Positions 15,462 to 23,958 of a DNA stretch of 64,000 nucleotides are shown here, piece after piece; within the stretch, counting starts at the first letter, position 1; the number at the start of each line of letters is the position of its first letter. The stretch spans positions 1,178,001 through 1,242,000 of the forward strand of contig NZ_CP139438.1 in assembly GCF_034258515.1 (NCBI RefSeq), in the 5' to 3' direction. The notes under the pieces are model-generated. The model saw nothing but the letters and a program-made list of their open reading frames with translations, had not been told where the DNA came from and did no database searches. Position numbers and translations under genes: made by a program. The stretch comes from Pseudarthrobacter oxydans (lineage in GTDB: Bacteria > Actinomycetota > Actinomycetes > Actinomycetales > Micrococcaceae).

Positions 15462-16622
15462 ATGATGATCCGCAGGCTTCCCATCGTGGCCCTGGCCGCA
15501 GCCCTGTCACTTTCCGTCGCTTCCTGCAGCGGTTCAACAACGGCCACATCAAACGCCCCCGACGCCGGCGTGTCCGAAAAGGCCCAGCAGGCCCTCGACA
15601 AGATCAAGGGGCAGGTCCTGAGCAAGGGCCCCAACGGCGAGGCGCCCTCGCCCGCGTCCGTCGCGGATCTGACACCCGAAGAGATCGGGAAGGTCAAGGG
15701 ACTCAACGCCAAAGCGGCAATCGTGATGCACTATGGCGGCAATGACTGGGCCACGGCCCAGGTCAACGGTCTCAAGAGCGAATTCGAAAAGCTCGGCATC
15801 AAGGTCATCGCCACAACCGACGCGAACTTCAAGCCGGACAAGCAGGTCTCGGACATCGAAACCGTCATGACCCAGGACCCCGACATCATCGTTTCCATCC
15901 CCACGGACCCCGTGGCCACCGCCTCCGCGTACAAGAAAGCCGCCGACGCCGGTACAAAGCTCGTCTTCATGGACAACGTCCCGCAGGGACTGACCGCCGG
16001 CAAGGACTACGTCTCTGTTGTTTCCGCGGACAACTACGGCAACGGCGTCGTCTCCGCCCACCAGATGGCCAAAGCGCTCGGTGGCAAGGGCAAGATCGGG
16101 CTCGTCTTCCACCAGGCCGACTTCTTCGTGACCAAGCAGCGCTACGACGGATTCAAGGAAACGATCACGAAGGAATACCCGGAGATCCAGATCGTCGAGG
16201 AAAAGGGCATCGCCGGTCCGGACTTCGCCGGGGACGCCCAGGCTGCCGCGAACGCCATGCTGAGCAAGTACCCTGACCTCGCCGGCATCTGGGCGGTGTG
16301 GGACGTCCCGGCAGAGGGTGTCATGGCTGCAGCCCGTGCCGCAGGCCGTCCGGACCTGAAGATCGCCACGGAGGACCTCGGCAAGAATGTCGCCATCGCC
16401 TTGGCCAAGGACGAACTCGTCGTCGGCCTGGGAGCGCAGGTGCCGTTCGACCAGGGTGTCACGGAAGCCCGGCTGGCCGCAGGTGCGCTCATCGGCAAGC
16501 AAGCGCCCGCCTATGTGGCGCTGAGCGCCCTCCCGGTTGACCACTCCAACGTCCTGGAAGCCTGGCAGCAGGTCTACCACGAGGACGCTCCGAAGGATAT
16601 CCAGGACTCCTACAAGCAGTAG
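15462..16622 (+). CDS. Sugar ABC transporter substrate-binding lipoprotein (RbsB-like, type 4 periplasmic-binding family)
   Basis: 386-residue extracytoplasmic binding protein. The signal peptide ends in a lipobox SVASC with lipidated Cys22, followed by a Ser/Thr linker. The mature part has the ribose-binding-protein fold (AIVMHYGGNDWATAQVNGLKSE, IVSIPTDPVATASAYKKAADAG, GKIGLVFHQADFFVTKQRYDGF). About 60 extra residues precede the core fold, longer than RbsB. It is followed by ATPase and permease genes of the same transporter; a GC-rich hairpin lies just after the stop. The ligand is probably a pyranose-type sugar, perhaps levoglucosan, from the operon enzymes. Confidence 0.88.
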   Translation: MMIRRLPIVALAAALSLSVASCSGSTTATSNAPDAGVSEKAQQALDKIKGQVLSKGPNGEAPSPASVADLTPEEIGKVKGLNAKAAIVMHYGGNDWATAQVNGLKSEFEKLGIKVIATTDANFKPDKQVSDIETVMTQDPDIIVSIPTDPVATASAYKKAADAGTKLVFMDNVPQGLTAGKDYVSVVSADNYGNGVVSAHQMAKALGGKGKIGLVFHQADFFVTKQRYDGFKETITKEYPEIQIVEEKGIAGPDFAGDAQAAANAMLSKYPDLAGIWAVWDVPAEGVMAAARAAGRPDLKIATEDLGKNVAIALAKDELVVGLGAQVPFDQGVTEARLAAGALIGKQAPAYVALSALPVDHSNVLEAWQQVYHEDAPKDIQDSYKQ

Positions 16623-16633
16623 CCAGACCCGAC

Positions 16634-16656
16634 GGCGCGGGGTTCCACCCCGCGCC
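16634..16656 (+). terminator. Intercistronic hairpin after the binding-protein gene
   Basis: Perfect 10-bp stem GGCGCGGGGT/ACCCCGCGCC (16634-16643, 16647-16656) with a 3-nt loop and no T-run, placed between the binding-protein and ATPase genes. It is better read as an mRNA stabiliser or partial attenuator than a full terminator. Confidence 0.55.
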
Positions 16657-16673
16657 GCGCCGAAAGGGCAACA

Positions 16674-18182
16674 ATGAACACCGCAGACAATGTCGTCGAA
16701 ATGCGCTCGATCTCCAAGGGCTTCAACGGCGTTTCCGTGCTGAAGGACGTCGGCTTCGACGTCCGAAAGGGTGAGGTCCACGCACTCGCAGGCGGGAACG
16801 GCGCCGGGAAGTCCACGCTCATGAAGATCCTTCAGGGCGTGTACCAGGCAGACGCAGGCGAGATCTTCATAGGCGGGGAGCCAGCCGCGATTAGCTCGAT
16901 CCAGGACGCGAAGGCTGCCGGGATCGGGATGGTCTTCCAGGAATTCAGCCTCGTACCGAGCCTGACCGTTGCCCAGAACATCTTCCTGGCTGCCGAACCG
17001 CTCGGCAGGGGCGGGCTCATTGACGACCGCACCGCGGTGAAACGGGCCAGGGAGGTCTTCGCTGAGATGGAGGTCGACGTCGACCCCCGCGCGGAGGTCT
17101 CCCGGCTCGGGACTGCCTACTGGCAGCTGACCGAGATTGCCAAGGCCCTCGCCCAAAACGCCCAAGTGCTGATCATGGACGAACCCACTGCCAGCCTGGC
17201 CCGGCACGAGTCCGAAGCTCTCTTCGAACTGATTGACCGCCTCAAGCAGCGCGGCATCTCGATCATCTACATCTCGCACCGAATGGACGAGGTGTACAGG
17301 CTCGCTGACCGGATCACCATCCTCCGCGACGGCCGCCACCTCCTTACCGCGCCGCTGACCGACGTCACTCCCGAACAGATCGTGGAAGGCATCGTGGGCA
17401 AGAAGATCGAGGGCCAGCTTTCCTATCGTGCGCGGGACCATGTGGTGCACGACGGCGCGCCCTGGCTTGAGGTGCGGGGGCTTAATGCCGGGCACCGGGT
17501 GCGGGACGTTTCCTTTACGCTCCGGCCCGGCGAGATCCTCGGACTGGCAGGGCTGATGGGAAGCGGACGCACCGAGCTCGCCCGTGCCCTCTTCGGCATT
17601 GACAAGGTGGACAGCGGGGAAGTCCTCCTGCGGGGCAAAAAGGTCACCCTTGCCACGCCCCAGCAGGCCATCAATGCCGGGATCGCCCTCATTCCGGAGG
17701 ACCGCAGGGCACAAGGCCTCGTGCTGGAGCATTCCGTCCAGGACAACCTGCTGCTGCCGCTGCTCGGACAGATCCAGCGGGGGCCCCTCCTGGACGGCGC
17801 CAAGGGCAAGGAGTTGTCCTCGTCACTGATCAAGAGGTTCGCAGTCAAGGTGGCCCACCCCAACCGCCCGGTGCGGCTCCTCTCGGGCGGCAACCAGCAG
17901 AAGGTGGTCATCGCCAAGTGGCTGGGCACCGATCCGGACATCCTGATCCTGGACGAGCCCACGGCCGGCGTGGACATCGGCACCAAAAGCGAAATTTTGG
18001 ACATGATCCGTGAGCTGGCGAGTGCCGGCAAAGCCGTCATCGTCATCTCCTCCGAGTACCCCGAACTACTCGCGGTCAGCGACCGCGTCCTCGTCCTCAG
18101 GGACGGCTCCATCATCCGCGACATTCCCCGCAGCGAGATCGCTGACGAGGAGTATCTCCAACTTGCAGTCCAGGGAGTCTGA
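16674..18182 (+). CDS. Sugar ABC transporter ATP-binding protein (RbsA/XylG-type, two ATPase domains)
   Basis: 502-residue tandem ATPase energising sugar uptake. The N-terminal domain has Walker A GGNGAGKST (residues 40-48; the usual first motif is GENGAGKST), a Q-loop, Walker B VLIMDEPT and a degenerate signature (SRLGTAYWQ). The C-terminal domain has the usual degenerate Walker A (GLMGSGRTELAR) and an intact LLSGGNQQKV signature with ILDEPTAGVD. This pattern is normal for the ribose/galactose ABC family. The operon order is binding protein, ATPase, permease. Its stop is 3 bp before the permease GTG. Confidence 0.9.
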   Translation: MNTADNVVEMRSISKGFNGVSVLKDVGFDVRKGEVHALAGGNGAGKSTLMKILQGVYQADAGEIFIGGEPAAISSIQDAKAAGIGMVFQEFSLVPSLTVAQNIFLAAEPLGRGGLIDDRTAVKRAREVFAEMEVDVDPRAEVSRLGTAYWQLTEIAKALAQNAQVLIMDEPTASLARHESEALFELIDRLKQRGISIIYISHRMDEVYRLADRITILRDGRHLLTAPLTDVTPEQIVEGIVGKKIEGQLSYRARDHVVHDGAPWLEVRGLNAGHRVRDVSFTLRPGEILGLAGLMGSGRTELARALFGIDKVDSGEVLLRGKKVTLATPQQAINAGIALIPEDRRAQGLVLEHSVQDNLLLPLLGQIQRGPLLDGAKGKELSSSLIKRFAVKVAHPNRPVRLLSGGNQQKVVIAKWLGTDPDILILDEPTAGVDIGTKSEILDMIRELASAGKAVIVISSEYPELLAVSDRVLVLRDGSIIRDIPRSEIADEEYLQLAVQGV

Positions 18183-18185
18183 ACA

Positions 18186-19169
18186 GTGAGCAAGGCAAAC
18201 ACCATCGCGCCCCGGGACACCGCGGCCCGCAATTTCGGCACCGTCCTGAAAGAACTCGATTGGCGGCGCTACGTCATCTACATCGGCTTCGTCGTCGTCT
18301 TCCTTTTCTTCGCCATTCTGCTGCGCGACCAGGGCTTCCTGTCGCCGAACAACCTGCTGAACATCTTCCGGCAGACCGCCACTATCACCGTCATCGCCGT
18401 GGGCATGACCTACGTGATCGCATGCGCCGAGATCGACCTGAGCGTCGGATCTGTGGCCGGCCTCTCCAGTGTCTGCACCGCGATGGCACTGTCCCAGTGG
18501 GGACTGGTTCCCGGCATCCTCGCGGGCCTCGCCGTCGGGCTCGTGGTCGGATCCGTCAACGGTGCGCTTGTCAGCCTCCTCGGCATCCCGTCCTTCCTGG
18601 TGACGCTCGGCATGCTGGGGATAGCCGTCGGCGTCGCCCAGTGGATCACCGCGTCGGCGCCGCAGCCCATCCTGAACGACACGTTCAACATGCTGTTTGG
18701 ATCCGGCAACTTCGGTCCAATTCCGGGCTTGGTGGTCTGGAGCGCAATCTTCGTGGCCATCGGCGCCGTCGTGCTGAACCGCACCAGGTTCGGCCGCCAG
18801 GTCCTGGCTACAGGAGGCAACCGCAACGCTGCAGAGTTCACCGGCATCAACACCAAGCGCATCAAATTCCAGGTGCTCCTTATCTCGGCCATGGCGGCAA
18901 GCGTCGCCGGCATGCTCTACGCCGGCCGCCTCCAGTCCGGACGGTTCCAGTGGGGATCAGGAGACGAACTCTCTGCCATCGCTGCCGTCATCCTGGGTGG
19001 AACCAGCCTCTTCGGCGGGTTCGGCTCCATCATCGGCACACTCTTCGGCGCCCTGCTGATCGGCCTGATCAACAACGGACTGATCCTCGCCGGGCTCGAC
19101 AGCAGCCAGCAGCAGGTTGTCCGCGGCGCAATCATCATCCTGGCCGTCGCTATGGCCCGGAAGAAGTAG
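18186..19169 (+). CDS. Sugar ABC transporter permease (RbsC-type)
   Basis: 327-residue inner-membrane permease of the BPD_transp_2 family, with about 8-10 hydrophobic segments. Family features include AVGMTYVIACAEIDLSVGS near residue 75, the glycine-rich LGIPSFLVTLGMLGI and the late AAVILGGTSLFGGFG segment. GTG start, nearly abutting the ATPase stop, so translation is coupled. It probably works as a homodimer, as only one permease gene is present, which is normal for ribose-type systems. Confidence 0.9.
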   Translation: MSKANTIAPRDTAARNFGTVLKELDWRRYVIYIGFVVVFLFFAILLRDQGFLSPNNLLNIFRQTATITVIAVGMTYVIACAEIDLSVGSVAGLSSVCTAMALSQWGLVPGILAGLAVGLVVGSVNGALVSLLGIPSFLVTLGMLGIAVGVAQWITASAPQPILNDTFNMLFGSGNFGPIPGLVVWSAIFVAIGAVVLNRTRFGRQVLATGGNRNAAEFTGINTKRIKFQVLLISAMAASVAGMLYAGRLQSGRFQWGSGDELSAIAAVILGGTSLFGGFGSIIGTLFGALLIGLINNGLILAGLDSSQQQVVRGAIIILAVAMARKK

Positions 19170-19215
19170 CACACATGACTCCCAACCCTTCTTCGGCTCC
19201 TGAAAGGCAGAAGCA

Positions 19216-20031
19216 ATGAAACTTGGTTACTGTTCCATCACCTGGGGTGGCGTCGTGGGCCACGCCCAAGGCGTGACAAGCGTCAAGGACCTCTTTTACC
19301 TCACCCACGGGTCCATGAAGGACGCCGTCCGGGACATCGCATCCGTCGGCTACGAGGGCGTTGAGATGTTCGACGGAAACCTCGCGGAATACGCGGAAAA
19401 GCCCGAGGAGCTCAAAGAAATCCTCGCCAGTTCCGGGGTATCCCTGGCAAGCGTGTACACGGGCGCCAACTTCATTTATGCCGACATCCTTCCGGACGAG
19501 CTGCACCGGATTCACCGGGCTGCCGAGTTGGCCGCAGACTTCGGTGCAGAACGCCTGGTGGTTGGAGGGGGAGCACGGCGCGCGGCCGGAACCACCGAAG
19601 AGGACTACCGCCGGCTCGGCAAGGCACTCGACAGCGTCACGGACATCGCCGAAAGCTTCGGGCTCTCGGCGAGCTACCATCCGCACCTGACCACCATCGT
19701 GGAAAGCCCGGACGAGCTGGACAAGCTCATGCCGCTCACGCGGATCGGTTTCTGCCCCGACACCGCCCACCTTGCGGCCGGCGGCGCAGACCCGGCAGCT
19801 GTCATCCGGAAGTACCCCGACCGGATCCGGCATGTCCACCTTAAGGACCTCCGGCAAGACCCCTTTTCATTCCTCCCCCTGGGCCAGGGCGAACTCGACT
19901 TCCCGGACATCCTCGCGGCAATCCGGGAGAGCGGATATGACAGTTGGCTCATGGTCGAACTCGACGGCTACGACGGGGATCCCCGGGAAGCCGCCGAGAT
20001 CAGCAAGAAGTACCTCGAGAAACTCCTCTGA
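19216..20031 (+). CDS. Sugar phosphate isomerase/epimerase-family protein (IolE-like TIM barrel)
   Basis: 271-residue xylose-isomerase-like TIM barrel (AP-endonuclease-2 family). Metal-site residues are visible in the order Glu (YEGVEMFDG), His (YHPHLTTIVE), Asp/His (CPDTAHLAAGG), His (RHVHLKDLR) and Glu (WLMVELDG), very like inosose dehydratase IolE. It lies between the ABC permease and the Gfo/Idh/MocA dehydrogenase. In reported levoglucosan pathways a family member eliminates or hydrates the 3-keto intermediate made by the dehydrogenase; that is my preferred role here, by inference. Other 3-keto-sugar or inositol reactions remain possible. Confidence 0.8.
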   Translation: MKLGYCSITWGGVVGHAQGVTSVKDLFYLTHGSMKDAVRDIASVGYEGVEMFDGNLAEYAEKPEELKEILASSGVSLASVYTGANFIYADILPDELHRIHRAAELAADFGAERLVVGGGARRAAGTTEEDYRRLGKALDSVTDIAESFGLSASYHPHLTTIVESPDELDKLMPLTRIGFCPDTAHLAAGGADPAAVIRKYPDRIRHVHLKDLRQDPFSFLPLGQGELDFPDILAAIRESGYDSWLMVELDGYDGDPREAAEISKKYLEKLL

Positions 20032-20098
20032 CCCTCCTGACCACCAGGGAGAGCCACCGCAGGCGACTCCCGACTTTTCCGAAAGGAACACGATTCAC

Positions 20099-21271
20099 AT
20101 GCAGCACCTTAATGTCGGCCTCATCGGAGGCGGCTTCATGGGCAAAGCCCATTCCTTGGCTTACGCCGCCATGCCCATGTTCTTTTGGCCGGCTCCGGCC
20201 CTCCCGGTCCGCAAGGTCATCGCCGAGGCCAACCCCGAACTGGCTGCCGAAGCGGCCCGCCGCTTCGGCTTCGAGAACTCCACCTCGGACTGGCGCAGCA
20301 TCATCGACGATCCGGACATCCACGTCGTAGACATTGCCACGCCCAACCACCTCCACGCCGAAATTGCGATAGCCGCGGCCGAAGCAGGCAAGCACATCAT
20401 CTGCGAGAAGCCGCTGGCGCGTACAGGCGAAGAATCAAAAGCCATGTACGACGCGGTGAAGAACACCGACATCGTCCACATGGTCGCCTTCAACTACCGG
20501 CGCACTCCCGCCGTCGCGCTGGCCAAGAAATACATTGAGGAAGGCTCCATCGGCCGCATCCTCAGCTTCCGGGGTACCTACCTGCAGGACTGGAGCGCCG
20601 ATCCCAATTCCCCGTTGTCCTGGCGTTTCCAGAAGTCGATCGCAGGTTCGGGCGCACTTGGTGACATCGCCACCCACGTCATTGACATGGCCCGGTACCT
20701 TGTGGGGGAGTTCAGCGCCGTCAATTCCCTCCTGTCCACGTGGATTCCTGAGCGGCCGCTCCAAGCGGGCGGTGCCGACGCACTCGGAACGGTGCGGGGC
20801 GGCGAAGGCCCGCGTGGCGAAGTTGACGTGGACGATGAGGTGATGACGATGATCCGCTTCGCCAACGGCGCCGTGGGATCCCTTGAGGCGACACGCAATG
20901 CGTATGGACGGAACAACTACATCACCTTCGAAATCCACGGAACCGAAGGAAGCATCGTCTTCAACTACGAACGACGCGATGAACTCCAGGTCTGCTTCGC
21001 CTCCGATCCAGGGGACCGCCGCGGATTCCGCACCGTTTACACCGGCCCGGCCCATCCGTACGGGGAAGGTCTCTGGCCCATTCCGGCTCTCGGTATCGGC
21101 TACGGGGAAACGAAGATCATCGAAGCCTACGATTTCTTCAAAGCCATTGCGGAAGGCGGAAGCGTGAGCCCCAATTTCGCAGACGGCTACCAGACAGCCC
21201 TCATTGACGACGCGATTGTCGAATCCGCTGCAAAAGAGGCCTGGGTGGAGGTTCCGCAGATCACCGCTTGA
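20099..21271 (+). CDS. Gfo/Idh/MocA oxidoreductase, probable levoglucosan dehydrogenase
   Basis: 390-residue NAD-dependent sugar dehydrogenase. The Rossmann motif GLIGGGFMGKAHS is at residues 7-19. The catalytic Lys104 is in CEKPLA and the Asp189/His193 pair in GDIATHVID. From memory the sequence (AYAAMPMFFWPAPALPVRKV, GTYLQDWSADPNSPLSWRFQ) is very close to levoglucosan dehydrogenase of Pseudarthrobacter phenanthrenivorans, which oxidises the C3 hydroxyl of levoglucosan; I could not align it. ATG start after GAAAGGA. Last gene of the LacI-controlled operon, ending before the hairpin element at 21284. Confidence 0.85.
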   Translation: MQHLNVGLIGGGFMGKAHSLAYAAMPMFFWPAPALPVRKVIAEANPELAAEAARRFGFENSTSDWRSIIDDPDIHVVDIATPNHLHAEIAIAAAEAGKHIICEKPLARTGEESKAMYDAVKNTDIVHMVAFNYRRTPAVALAKKYIEEGSIGRILSFRGTYLQDWSADPNSPLSWRFQKSIAGSGALGDIATHVIDMARYLVGEFSAVNSLLSTWIPERPLQAGGADALGTVRGGEGPRGEVDVDDEVMTMIRFANGAVGSLEATRNAYGRNNYITFEIHGTEGSIVFNYERRDELQVCFASDPGDRRGFRTVYTGPAHPYGEGLWPIPALGIGYGETKIIEAYDFFKAIAEGGSVSPNFADGYQTALIDDAIVESAAKEAWVEVPQITA

Positions 21272-21283
21272 CCCCACCCCTAA

Positions 21284-21346
21284 GAGTTTTTGGGCAGGTA
21301 CCACGACTTTGGCACGATCCAAACCGCGGTATCTGCCCAAAAACTC
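21284..21346. repeat. Intergenic hairpin element, copy 1 (between convergent genes)
   Basis: Arms GAGTTTTTGGGCAG (21284-21297) and CTGCCCAAAAACTC (21333-21346) pair perfectly and the stem extends inward with wobbles (GGTACC... / ...GCGGTAT). A second copy with the same arms and a related interior is at 30948-31010, also between convergent genes. Just downstream, a 14-bp direct repeat TCCGGGGACCGGCC occurs at 21345-21358 and 21373-21386. Function as a bidirectional terminator is likely. Confidence 0.75.
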
Positions 21347-21388
21347 CGGGGACCGGCCCCCGGGACGAGACGTCCGGGGACCGGCCGC

Positions 21389-22789
21389 TCACACGCCGTA
21401 GAAGTTCTTGCGCGCCTCAGCGTAGCGCTCCCGGACGCCGATGCCCCAGTCGCCCTCCGGCTCGTAGTAGGCTTCGATGCTGCGCTTCCAGTCCGGCGGC
21501 TCTCCTGTGGCTGCCCATGCGGCCTGCTTCGCTGCGCCGAGTGCGACGTACTCCCTGCTTGCCGGGATCTCGACGGGCAGGTTGAAAATGCTCGCCGCCG
21601 CCTGGCGGAGGGCCTGCGACTTGGAGCCGCCGCCGATGAGGAGGACCTTGTCCGGGGTGCCGCCGGACTGCTTCATGACGTCGATGGCGTCGGCCAAAGA
21701 ACTGAGCACGCCCAGCACGGAGGCGCGGGCAAGGTTCTCCGGGGTCATGTTGCTCCTGGTCAGGCCGGCCAGGCTTCCTTTGGCATGCGGAAGGTTGGGG
21801 CTTCGCTCGCCGTCGAGATACGGAAGGAACGTGAGCCCGCCGGCATCGCTGTCCGCCTCCAGCGCCAGCGCATTCAGTTGTGCCAGGTCGACGCCGAGCA
21901 TGGACGCGGTTGCCGCCATGACACGGGCAGAATTGAGCATGGCAAGCAGGGGCAGGTGGCCGCCGGCGGCGTCCGCGAATCCTGCGATTGCACCGGTATG
22001 GTCCGGGATGGGTGAGGGCGTGGTGGTGAAGACGGTGCCGGACGTGCCGATGGATACAACTACCTCGCCGGGGCGCAGGTCCAGTCCCAAAGCTGCCGCC
22101 GCGTTGTCCCCGGCGCCCGCGGCAAGGACGGCGCCGTCAACGCCCCATCCGTTCCGCACCGTTCCCGCCCGCTCATGCGATGCGACAATCCGCGGAAGGC
22201 GCGGAACGCGGCCGAAGAACCGCCCAAGCACGTCCGTCCGGTAGCTGTCCGTGACCGGCGAGAAATAGCCGGTACCGGACGCGTCGCTGCGGTCGGTGGT
22301 GAACTCGCCGCCCAGGGTTCCGTTCAGCCAGTCGTGGGGGAGGACAACCTGGTCAACGCGGTCCGCCAGCTCCGGCTGGTTCTGCGCGAGCCAGGCGAGC
22401 TTGGAGATGGTAAACGACGCCACCGGGACCAGGTTAACGGCGTCAACCCACGCCTCCGGGCCCAGCTCGTCCCGGAGCCTTGCCGCTTCCGCTGCGCTGC
22501 GTGTGTCGTTCCACAGCAGCGCGTCGTGGACGGGGGTGTCCGTGCTGTCGAGGGCCACCATTCCGTGCTGCTGGGCGCCGATGCCCACCCCGGCAACGGA
22601 GCCGCCCAGGCGGTCGACGCCGGCGGCATGCCAGGCCTCGCGCAGCGCAGAGGTCCAGATGCGGGGGTCGACGGCGGTCCGGTCGGGGTGGGCCGCCGCA
22701 CCGGAAGCAACAACATCGCCGCTGTGCGCGTCCACCGCGAGGACCTTGCAGGACTGCGTGGAGGAATCTACCCCGACCACAATGCTCAT
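21389..22789 (-). CDS. xylB: Xylulokinase (FGGY family)
   Basis: 466-residue carbohydrate kinase converting D-xylulose to D-xylulose-5-phosphate. N-terminal ATPase motif GVDSSTQSCKVLAVD, the xylulokinase substrate region GIGAQQHGMVALD and DALLWNDTRS, catalytic Asp in AGAGDNAAAALG, and late GGGSKSQALRQ are all present. Its ATG overlaps the TGA of the SorC regulator (ATGA). The neighbouring polyol dehydrogenases would yield xylulose or fructose; from D-arabitol or xylitol this kinase would complete entry into the pentose phosphate pathway. Confidence 0.9.
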   Translation of the reverse strand: MSIVVGVDSSTQSCKVLAVDAHSGDVVASGAAAHPDRTAVDPRIWTSALREAWHAAGVDRLGGSVAGVGIGAQQHGMVALDSTDTPVHDALLWNDTRSAAEAARLRDELGPEAWVDAVNLVPVASFTISKLAWLAQNQPELADRVDQVVLPHDWLNGTLGGEFTTDRSDASGTGYFSPVTDSYRTDVLGRFFGRVPRLPRIVASHERAGTVRNGWGVDGAVLAAGAGDNAAAALGLDLRPGEVVVSIGTSGTVFTTTPSPIPDHTGAIAGFADAAGGHLPLLAMLNSARVMAATASMLGVDLAQLNALALEADSDAGGLTFLPYLDGERSPNLPHAKGSLAGLTRSNMTPENLARASVLGVLSSLADAIDVMKQSGGTPDKVLLIGGGSKSQALRQAAASIFNLPVEIPASREYVALGAAKQAAWAATGEPPDWKRSIEAYYEPEGDWGIGVRERYAEARKNFYGV

Positions 22790-23739
22790 TGACTGTTCTC
22801 CTTATCCATTAGCTCAGTAAGGGCCCGGGCCAGCGGGACATCTACGATCAGCGTGGTGACGAAACCGGCCCTGGCAACTGCCCGCACCGCATCTGCCCGT
22901 GCTGTTCCGTGCGATACGGCGATGACCTTGGGGGTGCGCTGCAACTGCTTGACAGTGACGGCGATGATTTGTTCGTCCAGCCCCGTTTCGACCGGAACGC
23001 CCGCTGCGTTGAGCAGCCGCCCAGAGCATTCCGCGACAGCGCCGGCCTCCACGGCTGCCTCCCGTACCGCCGCTTCGGCCCGATCCCACACCGTGGAACT
23101 GCCACTCTTCCAGGCGCCGACCGCGACCACTGCCAGATCGAGCGAATCCGCCTTCGCCAGGGCGCCGGCGATCTCCGGCTGGCGGCGCAGGCCGGCCGCC
23201 GTCGTCGGATCTTCCACCACCAGCGGCGACCACAGCGGCCAGGTGTGGCCGCCGCTTAGGTGCCCCAGCCGCTGGATCAGCTCGAGCGGATTGCTTTCCC
23301 CTTCTGCGGGGAGGGCCCCCGCGAGCTGGACGATGTCGCACCGGGGAAGCTCCCGGACCAGCGTCGAGGCCACGTCCAGGATGCGGGACCATGAAATCCC
23401 CAGCGTCCCGCCCGGGGGCGCCTGCCGCGTGACCTCGGCGGCGGCTGCTTTGGCCAGGATGCCCCGGGCCTGGTTCTCGTCGCCGGAGGTGGAGTCCGCC
23501 ACGACGATCTCACGGATCCCCAGCCAGGACTCCAGCTGGCGGATCTCCGCGGCGGAGATGTGGGACGGGTAATGCACCTTGATTTCCACGATGCCGCGCT
23601 CGCGGGCCTCGGTGAGCAGCCGTGCCACCTGGAACCGCGAAATGTCATGGCTGACCGAAATTTCTACCTTGGAACGGTTCTCCAAGTAATACTCGCTGCT
23701 CACGCGGGCCAAGAGTTCTTCATGGGAATGCTCGGACAT
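22786..23739 (-). CDS. SorC/DeoR-type sugar-binding transcriptional regulator
   Basis: 317-residue regulator with an N-terminal HTH (SEYYLENRSKVEISVSHD... HDISRFQVARLLTEARE) and the SorC sugar-binding domain (GTLGISWSRILDVASTL, CDIVQLAGALP, ETGLDEQIIAVT). Start ATG 23739 is preceded by GAAGGGGTG; the longer frame runs into the intergenic control region. It is translationally coupled to xylB and divergent from the polyol transport operon, so it probably controls both arms in response to a phosphorylated sugar or polyol. Confidence 0.87.
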   Translation of the reverse strand: MSEHSHEELLARVSSEYYLENRSKVEISVSHDISRFQVARLLTEARERGIVEIKVHYPSHISAAEIRQLESWLGIREIVVADSTSGDENQARGILAKAAAAEVTRQAPPGGTLGISWSRILDVASTLVRELPRCDIVQLAGALPAEGESNPLELIQRLGHLSGGHTWPLWSPLVVEDPTTAAGLRRQPEIAGALAKADSLDLAVVAVGAWKSGSSTVWDRAEAAVREAAVEAGAVAECSGRLLNAAGVPVETGLDEQIIAVTVKQLQRTPKVIAVSHGTARADAVRAVARAGFVTTLIVDVPLARALTELMDKENSQ

Positions 23740-23760
23740 GTGCTCACCCCTTCTCTGATC

Positions 23761-23840
23761 ATTTGAGTTTCCCGTCTTGCTCAAACGAGTATATATGACT
23801 AGAGTCACATGACAGATGAGCACATCGATGACGCTCAAAT
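23761..23840. promoter_or_regulatory. Repeated CTCAAA half-sites in divergent polyol promoter
   Basis: ATTTGAG (23761-23767) and GCTCAAA (23779-23785) form an inverted pair, and GCTCAAAT recurs at 23833-23840. They flank an AT-rich block containing TATATATGACTA (from 23790), which may hold a -10 element. They are candidate SorC-type sites; spacing is loose and this is a weak call. Confidence 0.4.
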
Positions 23841-23958
23841 GTGCGGGGCTGGAAGTAGTTGAGGACCAGCGCTGCACCATTGGGCCCGATCCGGCTCATC
23901 CAGTCGCTGGGCCCACAGAGCCCGGGGCTGGTTGCCCGAATTGAACAAAGGAGTTTTT

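Noticed and set aside
15549..17732. Long open frame of 727 codons on the minus strand
   Set aside because: It mirrors the binding-protein and ATPase genes on the plus strand, which have clear motifs and ribosome sites; high GC makes such antisense frames common.
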